64,000 nt of DNA, taken from the NCBI RefSeq assembly GCF_034424175.1, contig NZ_CP139986.1, positions 2,232,001-2,296,000 of the forward strand. Reading direction: 5' to 3'. The notes under the pieces were generated by a model. It saw only the letters and a program-made list of their open reading frames with translations, was not told where the DNA came from and did no database searches. This document shows, piece after piece, positions 8,156 through 15,936 of this stretch; the first letter of the stretch is position 1; the number at the start of each line of letters is the position of its first letter. This DNA comes from Kluyvera intermedia. GTDB lineage: Bacteria; Pseudomonadota; Gammaproteobacteria; Enterobacterales; Enterobacteriaceae. Position numbers and translations under genes: made by a program.

Positions 8156-9088
8156 TTAGTGCTGTTGCAAATAATCGAATATTTTTTGGGTGTTTTCACG
8201 AGAGCACAGTCGGGTACCCTGATTGATGGTGGCCGCGCTCCCGGCAGCGACGCCATAGCGTACCAGTGTCTCAAGGCTCGCATTTTCCGCCAGTTTCAGC
8301 GTCATTGCGCCGACCATACTATCGCCCGCGCCGACGGTACTCTGACTTTTGATCGGTGGTGGGACAACCTGCACGCAGTTCTGTGCATCAACTGCCAGTG
8401 CCCCCTGAGCCCCTAATGAAATCACAACGCGGCGTGCCTTCCCACTGCGCACGATTTCCTCGGCTGCTTTACGCACATCGTCAGGCTGGATAAGTTCGCG
8501 TGATACCAGAGCACTGAGCTCTTTCTGATTTGGTTTCACCAGTTCAATCTGACCAATATCCAGTGCGGCCGTCAGAGCGTCGCCGGAGCTATCAATGACG
8601 CAACGCAGACCTTTTGCCTGAGCTGCTTTGATAAGGGAAGTAAATGCATTGAGTGCAACACCTGGCGGAAGGCTACCACTGATAACCAGCAACGATCCTG
8701 ATTCAATCTGGAGTACTTTTTCCTGCAAGCGTTGCAGTTCATCAGCATGGAGCGTCGCGCCAGGCATAACGAAACGATACTGCTCGCCGCTGGCGTCTAC
8801 GTGAACATGGAGATTCTGGCGTGTCCACTCGCGGGTCTCGACATTTTCAACGGGAACATTTTCCGCTCGAAGTAGGGCGACCAGGTGCTCTCCTGTCGCA
8901 CCACCCGATGGAAATATCGCGCTGGCAGTCCCGCCAAGAAATGTGATGGCGCGGGCTACATTAATACCACCACCGCCGGGTTCGAACACTGGGGCGCTAC
9001 AGCGGAGTTTCCCTTCGGGATAGATTTGCGGTGTCTGGGTGGCGCTGTCGAGAGAAGGGGCAAGCGTAAGCGTATATATTTTAACCAT
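8156..9088 (-). CDS. pfkB: 6-Phosphofructokinase II
   Basis: Phosphorylates fructose 6-phosphate in glycolysis; minor isozyme of the ribokinase (PfkB) family. The family signatures are present: GGGGINVARA near residue 40 and GAGDSMVGA near 255, which contains the catalytic Asp. It is 310 residues, one longer than E. coli. GGGAGG lies 8 bases before the ATG. yniA lies 270 bases downstream; the small ydiZ gene found between them in E. coli was not recognised here. It is divergent from ydiY across a 450-bp intergenic region. Confidence 0.96.
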   Translation of the reverse strand: MVKIYTLTLAPSLDSATQTPQIYPEGKLRCSAPVFEPGGGGINVARAITFLGGTASAIFPSGGATGEHLVALLRAENVPVENVETREWTRQNLHVHVDASGEQYRFVMPGATLHADELQRLQEKVLQIESGSLLVISGSLPPGVALNAFTSLIKAAQAKGLRCVIDSSGDALTAALDIGQIELVKPNQKELSALVSRELIQPDDVRKAAEEIVRSGKARRVVISLGAQGALAVDAQNCVQVVPPPIKSQSTVGAGDSMVGAMTLKLAENASLETLVRYGVAAGSAATINQGTRLCSRENTQKIFDYLQQH

Positions 9089-9540
9089 ATCGATAACCTC
9101 CCTTTATGAACAGATGATTGTTCGAAAAATAATCATATCTAGTCTGGCACTAACGAGGTGATAATTAAAGGAACAACGACATGATTTTTATAGGGAAATG
9201 TAAATAACCTTCTGTTTCTCTTTTGTAATATTGATTATCGACGATGAGGTAAGAAAGCATTTCGCGCATGCGCCCAGCCAGTGATTTCGACGGTACCGTT
9301 TCAAATAAATCCTAAAATAAGCTGATGTAGTCAACTCTGACTGGATTGGCCGCTAAGTAATGATTTAAGTTAGGGTCTGTGATGGATGATGCAACATCAC
9401 GCAAAGACATTACCAACCGTAAGGTTGTGTGAAATATTTCCTCATTTACCCCTCAACATCTATTGAAGTTTTCAACTTGTGAGAGTCTAATCGCACTCTT
9501 AAAAAACACCACGTGAAACCATGCATTTTAGAGAAACGAA
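9089..9540. other. Intergenic region between pfkB and ydiY
   Basis: This stretch is 452 bases, AT-rich, and lies between divergent genes. No convincing coding sequence or RNA is visible. It should hold the promoters of both pfkB and ydiY; no operator could be named with confidence. Confidence 0.6.
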
Positions 9541-10299
9541 ATGAAGCTTTTGAAGACAGTACCGGTAGCGGTTGTGCTGCTGGGGGGCGTGTTTGCGTCT
9601 ACGTTTGCCACCGCCAGTGATACCGTTTTTACTGTCATGGATGACCCAAGCACCGCGAAGAAGCCATTTGAAGGTAGCGTCAATGCGGGCTATCTCTCGC
9701 AAGCAGGGAATACGAAAAGTACATCGGCTACCGCTGATTCCACGCTTACCTGGTATGGCGATACTACTGCCTGGTCTTTATGGGGCGCCGCCAGTAATAC
9801 TTCTGCTAATGATGAACGTTCTTCGGAAAAATATTCAGTAGGCGGACGTAGTCGTTACAATATGACCAGTGTTGACTACCTGTTTGGACAGGCTAGTTGG
9901 TTAACTGACCGTTATAATGGTTACCACGAACGTGATGTGTTTACCGCAGGTTACGGTCACCAGTTCTTGAATGGACCTGTCCACAGCCTCCGTTTTGAAT
10001 TTGGTCCCGGCGTTCGTTATGACGAGTTCACCGACGGTAATACCGAAACTCAGGCACTGGGCTATGCTTCGGGAGCTTATGCCTGGCAGATGACTGACAC
10101 CGCGAAATTTACGCAAGGTGTATCGGTACTGGGCGCTGACGACACGACCGTAAACTCAGAAACCGCGTTGAATGTGGCCATCAATGCTCACTTCGGCCTG
10201 AAGGTTGCTTATAGCGTTACCTGGAACTCCGAGCCACCGGCATCGGCGCCAGATCATACCGATCGTCGTACCTCGTTGACGTTAGGTTATACCATGTAA
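9541..10299 (+). CDS. ydiY: YdiY, DUF481 outer-membrane-type protein
   Basis: A 252-residue exported protein with a cleavable signal peptide (about 1-24) and a DUF481 barrel-like repeat pattern of alternating aromatic and polar residues (FEGSVNAGYLSQAGNTKS; the end RRTSLTLGYTM has a C-terminal beta-strand form). It matches E. coli YdiY in length and ends. The function is not established; acid induction has been reported for the E. coli gene. A GC-rich hairpin at 10306-10328 follows the stop but lacks a good T-run. Confidence 0.92.
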   Translation: MKLLKTVPVAVVLLGGVFASTFATASDTVFTVMDDPSTAKKPFEGSVNAGYLSQAGNTKSTSATADSTLTWYGDTTAWSLWGAASNTSANDERSSEKYSVGGRSRYNMTSVDYLFGQASWLTDRYNGYHERDVFTAGYGHQFLNGPVHSLRFEFGPGVRYDEFTDGNTETQALGYASGAYAWQMTDTAKFTQGVSVLGADDTTVNSETALNVAINAHFGLKVAYSVTWNSEPPASAPDHTDRRTSLTLGYTM

Positions 10300-10484
10300 T
10301 TATTTCAGGCCGGGGAATACTCGGCCTGTGTTCTGATATTTATCGTTTGGTGTTATTATTTAATACAACCGCTGTTTTATTTAATTAAAAATACAAGTTC
10401 TCCATAATATCTCCACATTCGTGCCTTTATACATATATTCAATAAATTTGACACGAATAGCTAAATATTTTGACTAGCCAAAAG

Positions 10485-10501
10485 TGTGATCTAGATCTAC
10501 A
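10485..10501 (+). promoter_or_regulatory. Possible CRP-type site upstream of the 81-residue gene
   Basis: TGTGATCTAGATCTACA has one perfect CRP half-site (TGTGA) and a near-palindromic core, but the second half has an extra base compared with TCACA. It lies about 70 bases before the ATG at 10568. Regulation is inferred only. Confidence 0.35.
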
Positions 10502-10567
10502 CTGTGTGCATGGGCAATATGATGCCTTAGCGTTTCAAAGTCTTAATCAAGTTAGAGAATAAACATT

Positions 10568-10813
10568 ATGAAAAATATCAAAATCGCATCTGCAGCTATT
10601 TTGCTGTCTGCACTTTCTTTTGGCGTATTTGCCGCTGAACCTGCAACACAGCCAGCCAGTTCCACGACGGTAACAACTGCCCAGCACGTCGGTATCTCCA
10701 GTGCTTATGACGTCGAAGCAGGCTCCAACATCGCCCCAGGCTCTCAGTCTACCGGTCAGTCCATGGATGACGCGTTTAACGTGCATACTCTGGTTGCAGG
10801 CGGCTGGTCCTAA
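10568..10813 (+). CDS. Small exported protein of unknown function
   Basis: An 81-residue protein with a clear signal peptide (MKNIKIASAAILLSALSFGVFA, cleavage expected after AxA-like FAA near residue 22). The mature part of about 58 residues is rich in Ser, Thr, Ala and Gln, has no Cys, and ends in VHTLVAGGWS. I do not recognise a family, although the signal peptide resembles that of the small BhsA/YdgH-type periplasmic proteins. It is a single-gene unit with a CRP-like site upstream and a terminator downstream. The N-terminus and isolated transcription unit make it a credible gene. Confidence 0.7.
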   Translation: MKNIKIASAAILLSALSFGVFAAEPATQPASSTTVTTAQHVGISSAYDVEAGSNIAPGSQSTGQSMDDAFNVHTLVAGGWS

Positions 10814-10866
10814 TATTTCTGTGCTGTAATAATTTGATTTTCTATTGATTATTAATTTCGGCAGAG

Positions 10867-10895
10867 AAAACCGGGTAGAGTAGTACCGGTTTTTC
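10867..10895 (+). terminator. Terminator after the small exported-protein gene
   Basis: AAAACCGG and CCGGTTTT form an 8-bp stem with an 11-base loop, ending in a T-run. It lies 54 bases after the stop at 10813. Confidence 0.7.
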
Positions 10896-11080
10896 TTGCT
10901 GCTATTATCTTTCGTAAGAAAATTAAATTTTTGTATTTTATTTGTCAGTATGAATCGTTTTAATTCGCACGTATTGTCAATTAATATTGGCTCAGCGCAT
11001 TTTTTGTATATATTTTAATTCCCTGACCGTAACGTAGAAAGGTTTTTAGCGTGAACTGTTTCTGCGGTATCAATCACCGC

Positions 11081-11191
11081 TTACTCCCCCCAAATCATCG
11101 CAGCCCACCGGAGCAACAACATCGCCCCGCAGATGGCTATTAGCACCAGCACCATTTTCCAGTGTTTTTTTGCAAATCGATCAGTAGGCAT
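11081..11191 (-). CDS. yniD: YniD small membrane protein
   Basis: A 36-residue single-helix inner-membrane protein. The N-terminus is polar and basic (MPTDRFAKKHWK), followed by one hydrophobic helix (MVLVLIAICGAMLLLRWAA). It matches E. coli YniD, which is 35 residues, apart from a few substitutions and one extra C-terminal residue. It lies between ydiY and thrS, as in E. coli. The function is unknown. Confidence 0.88.
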   Translation of the reverse strand: MPTDRFAKKHWKMVLVLIAICGAMLLLRWAAMIWGE

Positions 11192-11319
11192 TGTCAGATC
11201 CCTTTTTCTACAACAGTTGACTCAGTGTACCAGAATCGCGGGTAAAAATAGCAATGCGCACAGGGAAGGGCAATTGCGTCTTTTATCACGTACTGATGAT
11301 GTGTAAACTATCCAACGGT

Positions 11320-11479
11320 ATTATCAACACGCGGATGTAGGTGGCTCTGGGTACATGTACTCGTTGCTCATTTTTCGCAGAGTGAAGCGGAAATCAGTCC
11401 TTAACGTGTTGATAAATTTAATCATATAGTTTTGTATGTGCTCTTTCGTGTGGGGCACCACTGCAAATAAGGACATTAA
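11320..11479 (+). promoter_or_regulatory. thrS leader with autoregulatory operator
   Basis: The mRNA leader ahead of thrS ends in TTTCGTGTGGGGCACCACTG...AAGGA before the ATG. In E. coli this leader folds into tRNA-Thr-like arms, one with an anticodon-like CGU loop, to which ThrRS binds and blocks its own translation. The TTCGTG loop and the ribosome site spacing are kept here. The outer boundary is approximate. Confidence 0.65.
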
Positions 11480-13408
11480 ATGCCTGTAATTACTCTTCCT
11501 GATGGCAGCCAACGCCATTACGACAACGCTGTTAGCCCAATGGATGTCGCTCTGGACATTGGCCCTGGTCTGGCAAAAGCCACCATCGCTGGGCGTGTTA
11601 ACGGTGAACTGGTTGATGCTTCCGATTTGATTGAAAACGATGCCAAACTTTCGCTCATCACCGCAAAAGATGAAGAAGGTCTGGAGATCATTCGTCACTC
11701 GTGTGCTCACCTGCTTGGTCACGCCATCAAACAGCTTTGGCCAAACACTAAAATGGCCATCGGCCCGGTTATCGACAACGGCTTCTATTATGACGTTGAC
11801 CTTGATCATACGCTGACCCAGGAAGACATCGACGCGCTCGACAAACGTATGCATGAGCTCGCCGAGACAAACTATGACGTCGTCAAGAATAAAGTCAGCT
11901 GGCATGAAGCCCGTGAAACTTTCGTGAAACGTGGTGAAAACTATAAAGTTGCCATTCTTGATGAAAACATTTCGCATGATGACAAGCCTGGCTTGTACCA
12001 TCACGAAGAATATGTCGACATGTGCCGTGGTCCGCACGTGCCGAATATGCGTTTCTGCCACTACTTCAAGTTGATGAAAACCGCTGGTGCTTACTGGCGC
12101 GGCGATAGCAACAACAAGATGCTGCAGCGTATTTATGGTACCGCATGGACGGACAAAAAGGCCCTCAATGCCTACCTGCTGCGCCTTGAAGAAGCGGCGA
12201 AGCGCGATCACCGTAAAATTGGTAAGCAGCTCGACCTGTATCATATGCAGGAAGAGGCGCCGGGTATGGTGTTTTGGCATAATGATGGCTGGACAATCTT
12301 CCGTGAACTGGAAACCTTTGTGCGCTCTAAGCTCAAAGAATACCAGTATCAGGAAGTGAAAGGCCCGTTCATGATGGACCGTGTGCTGTGGGAAAAAACC
12401 GGCCACTGGGACAACTATAAAGATGCGATGTTCACTACCTCTTCTGAGAACCGTGAATACTGCATCAAGCCAATGAACTGCCCGGGGCACGTACAGATCT
12501 TTAATCAGGGTCTGAAATCTTACCGCGATCTGCCGCTGCGTATGGCAGAGTTCGGCAGTTGCCACCGTAATGAACCGTCAGGTGCTCTGCATGGCCTGAT
12601 GCGCGTACGTGGCTTTACTCAGGATGACGCCCACATCTTCTGTACAGAAGAACAGGTGCGTGATGAAGTTAACGCGTGCATTCGTTTAGTCTATGATATG
12701 TACAGCACTTTCGGCTTCGAGAAAATCGTCGTCAAACTTTCAACGCGTCCGGAAAAGCGTATCGGTAGCGATGAAACGTGGGATCGTGCGGAAGCGGATC
12801 TGGCTGTTGCGTTGGAAGAGAACAACATCCCGTTTGAGTATCAACTGGGTGAGGGTGCATTCTATGGCCCGAAAATTGAATTTACCCTTTATGACTGCCT
12901 CGATCGTGCATGGCAGTGCGGTACTGTACAGTTAGACTTCTCTCTGCCGTCTCGTCTAAGCGCCTCATATATTGGCGAAAGCAACGAGCGTCAGGTACCG
13001 GTAATGATTCACCGTGCAATTCTGGGTTCACTGGAGCGCTTTATTGGCATCCTGACCGAAGAGTTCGCCGGTTTCTTCCCAACCTGGATTGCACCAGTAC
13101 AGGTTGTAGTGATGAATATCACCGATTCTCAAGCTGAATATGTCAACGAATTGACCCGTAAATTGCAAAATGCAGGCATTCGTGTAAAAGCAGACTTGAG
13201 AAATGAGAAGATTGGCTTTAAAATCCGTGAGCACACTTTACGTCGTGTCCCTTACATGTTGGTCTGTGGCGACAAAGAGGTAGAAGCAGGCAAAGTTGCC
13301 GTGCGTACCCGTCGTGGCAAAGACTTGGGCAGCCTGGACGTAAATGAAGTTATCGAGAAGCTGCAACAAGAGATTCGCAGCCGCAGTCTAAAACAACTGG
13401 AGGAATAA
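11480..13408 (+). CDS. thrS: Threonyl-tRNA synthetase
   Basis: Charges tRNA-Thr. 642 residues, as in E. coli. Order: TGS domain (about 1-62), editing domain with HSCAHLLGHA near 73 and the YVDMCRGPHVP motif, class II catalytic core and C-terminal anticodon-binding domain. The zinc ligands are visible as Cys in MNCPGH, His in GALHGLMRVRGF and His in VMIHRAILGS. The leader carries the autoregulatory operator. infC begins 3 bases after the stop, so translation initiation factor 3 is read from the same message. Confidence 0.98.
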   Translation: MPVITLPDGSQRHYDNAVSPMDVALDIGPGLAKATIAGRVNGELVDASDLIENDAKLSLITAKDEEGLEIIRHSCAHLLGHAIKQLWPNTKMAIGPVIDNGFYYDVDLDHTLTQEDIDALDKRMHELAETNYDVVKNKVSWHEARETFVKRGENYKVAILDENISHDDKPGLYHHEEYVDMCRGPHVPNMRFCHYFKLMKTAGAYWRGDSNNKMLQRIYGTAWTDKKALNAYLLRLEEAAKRDHRKIGKQLDLYHMQEEAPGMVFWHNDGWTIFRELETFVRSKLKEYQYQEVKGPFMMDRVLWEKTGHWDNYKDAMFTTSSENREYCIKPMNCPGHVQIFNQGLKSYRDLPLRMAEFGSCHRNEPSGALHGLMRVRGFTQDDAHIFCTEEQVRDEVNACIRLVYDMYSTFGFEKIVVKLSTRPEKRIGSDETWDRAEADLAVALEENNIPFEYQLGEGAFYGPKIEFTLYDCLDRAWQCGTVQLDFSLPSRLSASYIGESNERQVPVMIHRAILGSLERFIGILTEEFAGFFPTWIAPVQVVVMNITDSQAEYVNELTRKLQNAGIRVKADLRNEKIGFKIREHTLRRVPYMLVCGDKEVEAGKVAVRTRRGKDLGSLDVNEVIEKLQQEIRSRSLKQLEE

Positions 13409-13411
13409 GGT

Positions 13412-13954
13412 ATTAAAGGCGGAAAACGAGTTCAAACGGCACGTCCGAATCGTATCAATGGCGAGATTCGCGCCCTGGAAGTTCGCTTGACAGGTCTGGA
13501 AGGCGAAGCTTTGGGTATTGTGAGTCTGAGAGAAGCTATCGAAAAAGCTGAAGAAGCTGGAGTAGATTTAGTTGAAATCAGCCCTAACGCCGAACCGCCA
13601 GTTTGTCGTATCATGGACTACGGCAAGTTCCTTTATGAAAAAAGTAAGTCTTCTAAGGAACAGAAGAAGAAACAAAAAGTTATCCAGGTTAAGGAAATTA
13701 AATTCCGTCCTGGTACCGATGATGGCGACTACCAGGTAAAACTCCGCAGCCTGGTTCGCTTTCTCGAAGAGGGTGATAAAGCTAAGATCACACTGCGTTT
13801 CCGCGGTCGTGAGATGGCTCACCAGCAGATTGGTATGGAAGTGCTTACGCGCGTCCGTGACGATCTGAGTGAACTGGCAGTGGTCGAATCCTTCCCTACG
13901 AAGATCGAAGGCCGCCAGATGATCATGGTGCTCGCCCCTAAGAAGAAACAGTAA
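13412..13954 (+). CDS. infC: Translation initiation factor IF-3 (ATT start)
   Basis: Binds the 30S subunit and enforces start-codon choice. 180 residues from the rare ATT start at 13412 (ATT AAA GGC GGA AAA), the hallmark of enterobacterial infC; IF3 represses its own mRNA by rejecting the non-standard start. An ATG-based start at 13487 would remove the conserved KGGKRVQTARPNRINGEIR N-terminus. The N domain (to about 80), Lys-rich linker (KSKSSKEQKKKQK) and C domain, ending PKKKQ, are complete. It lies between thrS and rpmI. Confidence 0.97.
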   Translation: MKGGKRVQTARPNRINGEIRALEVRLTGLEGEALGIVSLREAIEKAEEAGVDLVEISPNAEPPVCRIMDYGKFLYEKSKSSKEQKKKQKVIQVKEIKFRPGTDDGDYQVKLRSLVRFLEEGDKAKITLRFRGREMAHQQIGMEVLTRVRDDLSELAVVESFPTKIEGRQMIMVLAPKKKQ

Positions 13955-14050
13955 GGCCTTCAAGTAGCAACGTTCGTGAAGCCTTTGGGCTTCACGAGTA
14001 TTGTTCGCCTACGTTTCGTTTATTAACAATGCGAAGTGGAAGTTATTAAA

Positions 14051-14248
14051 ATGCCAAAAATTAAGACCGTACGCGGTGCTGCTAAGCGCTTCAAAAAAAC
14101 CGGTAAAGGTGGTTTTAAGCACAAACGCGCTAACCTGCGTCACATTCTGACCAAAAAAGCTACCAAGCGTAAACGTCACCTGCGTCCAAAAGCCATGGTT
14201 TCTAAAGGCGATCTGGGCCTGGTAATCGCGTGCCTGCCGTACGCATAA
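14051..14248 (+). CDS. rpmI: 50S ribosomal protein L35
   Basis: 65-residue, very basic large-subunit protein with the usual MPKIKTVRGAAKRFKKT start and CLPYA end. Five in-frame codons upstream (ATG at 14036) are not part of the family protein. In E. coli the leader between infC and rpmI folds into a pseudoknot bound by L20, which represses rpmI and, through coupling, rplT; the same gene arrangement is kept. Confidence 0.98.
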   Translation: MPKIKTVRGAAKRFKKTGKGGFKHKRANLRHILTKKATKRKRHLRPKAMVSKGDLGLVIACLPYA

Positions 14249-14298
14249 GTCGTTAACCCTTTTAACTTTTTAATTAGAATAGATACAGGAGAGCACAT

Positions 14299-14655
14299 AT
14301 GGCTCGCGTAAAACGTGGTGTAGTTGCCCGTGCACGTCACAAGAAAATTTTGAAACAAGCTAAAGGTTACTACGGTGCGCGTTCTCGCGTATACCGCGTT
14401 GCCTTCCAGGCTGTTATCAAAGCAGGTCAGTACGCTTATCGTGACCGTCGTCAGAAAAAGCGTCAGTTCCGTCAACTGTGGATTGCGCGTATCAACGCAG
14501 CAGCACGTCAGAACGGTATTTCTTACAGCAAATTCATCAACGGCCTGAAAAAAGCCTCTGTTGAAATCGACCGTAAGATCCTGGCTGACATCGCAGTATT
14601 CGACAAAATCGCGTTCACCGCGTTAGTTGAAAAAGCGAAAGCAGCACTGGCGTAA
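14299..14655 (+). CDS. rplT: 50S ribosomal protein L20
   Basis: 118-residue basic protein needed for early 50S assembly and also the translational repressor of rpmI-rplT. It has the family start MARVKRGVVARARHKKILKQAKGYYGARSR. AGGAGA lies 7 bases before the ATG. It is followed by a terminator and then the pheM leader. Confidence 0.98.
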   Translation: MARVKRGVVARARHKKILKQAKGYYGARSRVYRVAFQAVIKAGQYAYRDRRQKKRQFRQLWIARINAAARQNGISYSKFINGLKKASVEIDRKILADIAVFDKIAFTALVEKAKAALA

Positions 14656-14664
14656 GCCAGTTGG

Positions 14665-14690
14665 AAGAGGGAGCTTGTCTCCCTCTTTTC
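14665..14690 (+). terminator. Terminator after rplT
   Basis: AAGAGGGAG and CTCCCTCTT form a 9-bp stem with loop CTTGT, followed by T-rich sequence. In E. coli some read-through into pheMST occurs here. Confidence 0.85.
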
Positions 14691-14778
14691 ATTTTAACTG
14701 CTTCAGTGCATTGACATTTATCTCTGTAGCCCTTTCAATAAAGGTTCTACAATTCTTACCACACAAGGTAACGCAAGC

Positions 14779-14823
14779 ATGAATGCTGCTATTTTCCGCT
14801 TCTTCTTTTACTTTAGCACCTGA
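14779..14823 (+). CDS. pheM: Phenylalanyl-tRNA synthetase operon leader peptide
   Basis: A 14-residue leader, [14 protein letters not shown], with five Phe among 14 residues, identical to the E. coli PheM peptide. Ribosome stalling at the Phe codons when charged tRNA-Phe is scarce favours the antiterminator and lets transcription enter pheST. Confidence 0.96.
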
Positions 14824-14870
14824 AAACAGGGGGCTTGCGCGTGAAAGAAGAAACGGAAAACAGCGCCAGA

Positions 14871-14896
14871 AAGCCTCCTGATGGAGGCTTTTTTTG
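14871..14896 (+). terminator. pheST attenuator
   Basis: AAGCCTCC and GGAGGCTT form a perfect 8-bp stem with a TGAT loop and a T-run. It lies 47 bases after the pheM stop and before pheS, the classic attenuation arrangement. Confidence 0.93.
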
Positions 14897-14937
14897 TTTA
14901 TGCCGCTTATGAATATCGCCACATAACGAGGAAAACC

Positions 14938-15921
14938 ATGTCACATCTCGCAGAGCTGGTTGCCAGTGCAACAGCCGCCATTAATCAGGCTTCAGATGTT
15001 GCCGCGTTAGACAATGTCCGCGTCGAATATTTGGGCAAGAAAGGGCACCTGACCCTTCAAATGACTACCCTGCGCGAACTGCCGCCGGAAGAGCGTCCAG
15101 CAGCGGGTGCGGTGATTAACGAAGCGAAAGAACAGGTACAGCAGGTGCTGAATGCGCGCAAAGCCGACCTGGAAAGTGCTGCGTTAAATGCTCGCCTGGC
15201 CGCGGAGACGATCGATATCTCCCTGCCGGGTCGCCGCATCGAAAATGGTGGTCTGCACCCGGTTACGCGCACCATCGACCGTATTGAAAGTTTCTTCGGT
15301 GAGCTCGGTTTTACCGTTGCAACGGGCCCAGAAATTGAAGATGACTACCATAACTTCGATGCGCTGAATATCCCAACGCACCACCCGGCACGCGCTGACC
15401 ACGACACTTTCTGGTTTGATGCCACTCGTCTGCTGCGTACGCAGACCTCCGGCGTACAGATCCGTACCATGAAGGATCAACAGCCGCCAATTCGTATTAT
15501 CGCGCCGGGCCGCGTGTATCGTAACGACTACGATCAGACGCACACTCCGATGTTCCATCAGATGGAAGGGTTGATTGTTGATAAAAACATCAACTTCACC
15601 AACCTGAAAGGGACGCTGCACGATTTCCTGCGCAACTTCTTTGAAGAAGATTTGCAGATTCGTTTCCGTCCATCTTACTTCCCGTTCACCGAACCTTCCG
15701 CTGAAGTGGATGTGATGGGCAAGAACGGCAAATGGCTGGAAGTACTGGGCTGCGGTATGGTGCACCCGAATGTACTGCGTAATGTTGGCATTGATCCGGA
15801 AGTCTATTCCGGCTTTGCATTTGGCATGGGTATGGAGCGTTTAACCATGCTGCGTTACGGTGTCACCGATTTGCGTGCGTTCTTCGAAAACGATCTGCGT
15901 TTCCTCAAACAGTTTAAATAA
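14938..15921 (+). CDS. pheS: Phenylalanyl-tRNA synthetase alpha subunit
   Basis: Catalytic subunit of the (alpha-beta)2 class II PheRS. 327 residues starting MSHLAELVAS, as in E. coli; an in-frame ATG at 14881 lies inside the attenuator and is not used. The N-terminal coiled-coil arm (about 1-85), motif 2 (FHQMEGL) and motif 3 (GFAFGMGMERL, with the wild-type Ala that discriminates Phe analogues) are visible. pheT follows after 15 bases. Confidence 0.98.
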   Translation: MSHLAELVASATAAINQASDVAALDNVRVEYLGKKGHLTLQMTTLRELPPEERPAAGAVINEAKEQVQQVLNARKADLESAALNARLAAETIDISLPGRRIENGGLHPVTRTIDRIESFFGELGFTVATGPEIEDDYHNFDALNIPTHHPARADHDTFWFDATRLLRTQTSGVQIRTMKDQQPPIRIIAPGRVYRNDYDQTHTPMFHQMEGLIVDKNINFTNLKGTLHDFLRNFFEEDLQIRFRPSYFPFTEPSAEVDVMGKNGKWLEVLGCGMVHPNVLRNVGIDPEVYSGFAFGMGMERLTMLRYGVTDLRAFFENDLRFLKQFK

Positions 15922-15936
15922 GGGCAGGATAAAATA

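Noticed and set aside
11324..12565. 413-codon open frame on the minus strand over the thrS leader and first half of thrS
   Set aside because: It is antisense to a fully conserved gene and its protein has the Val/Phe/His-rich composition of a codon-bias shadow.
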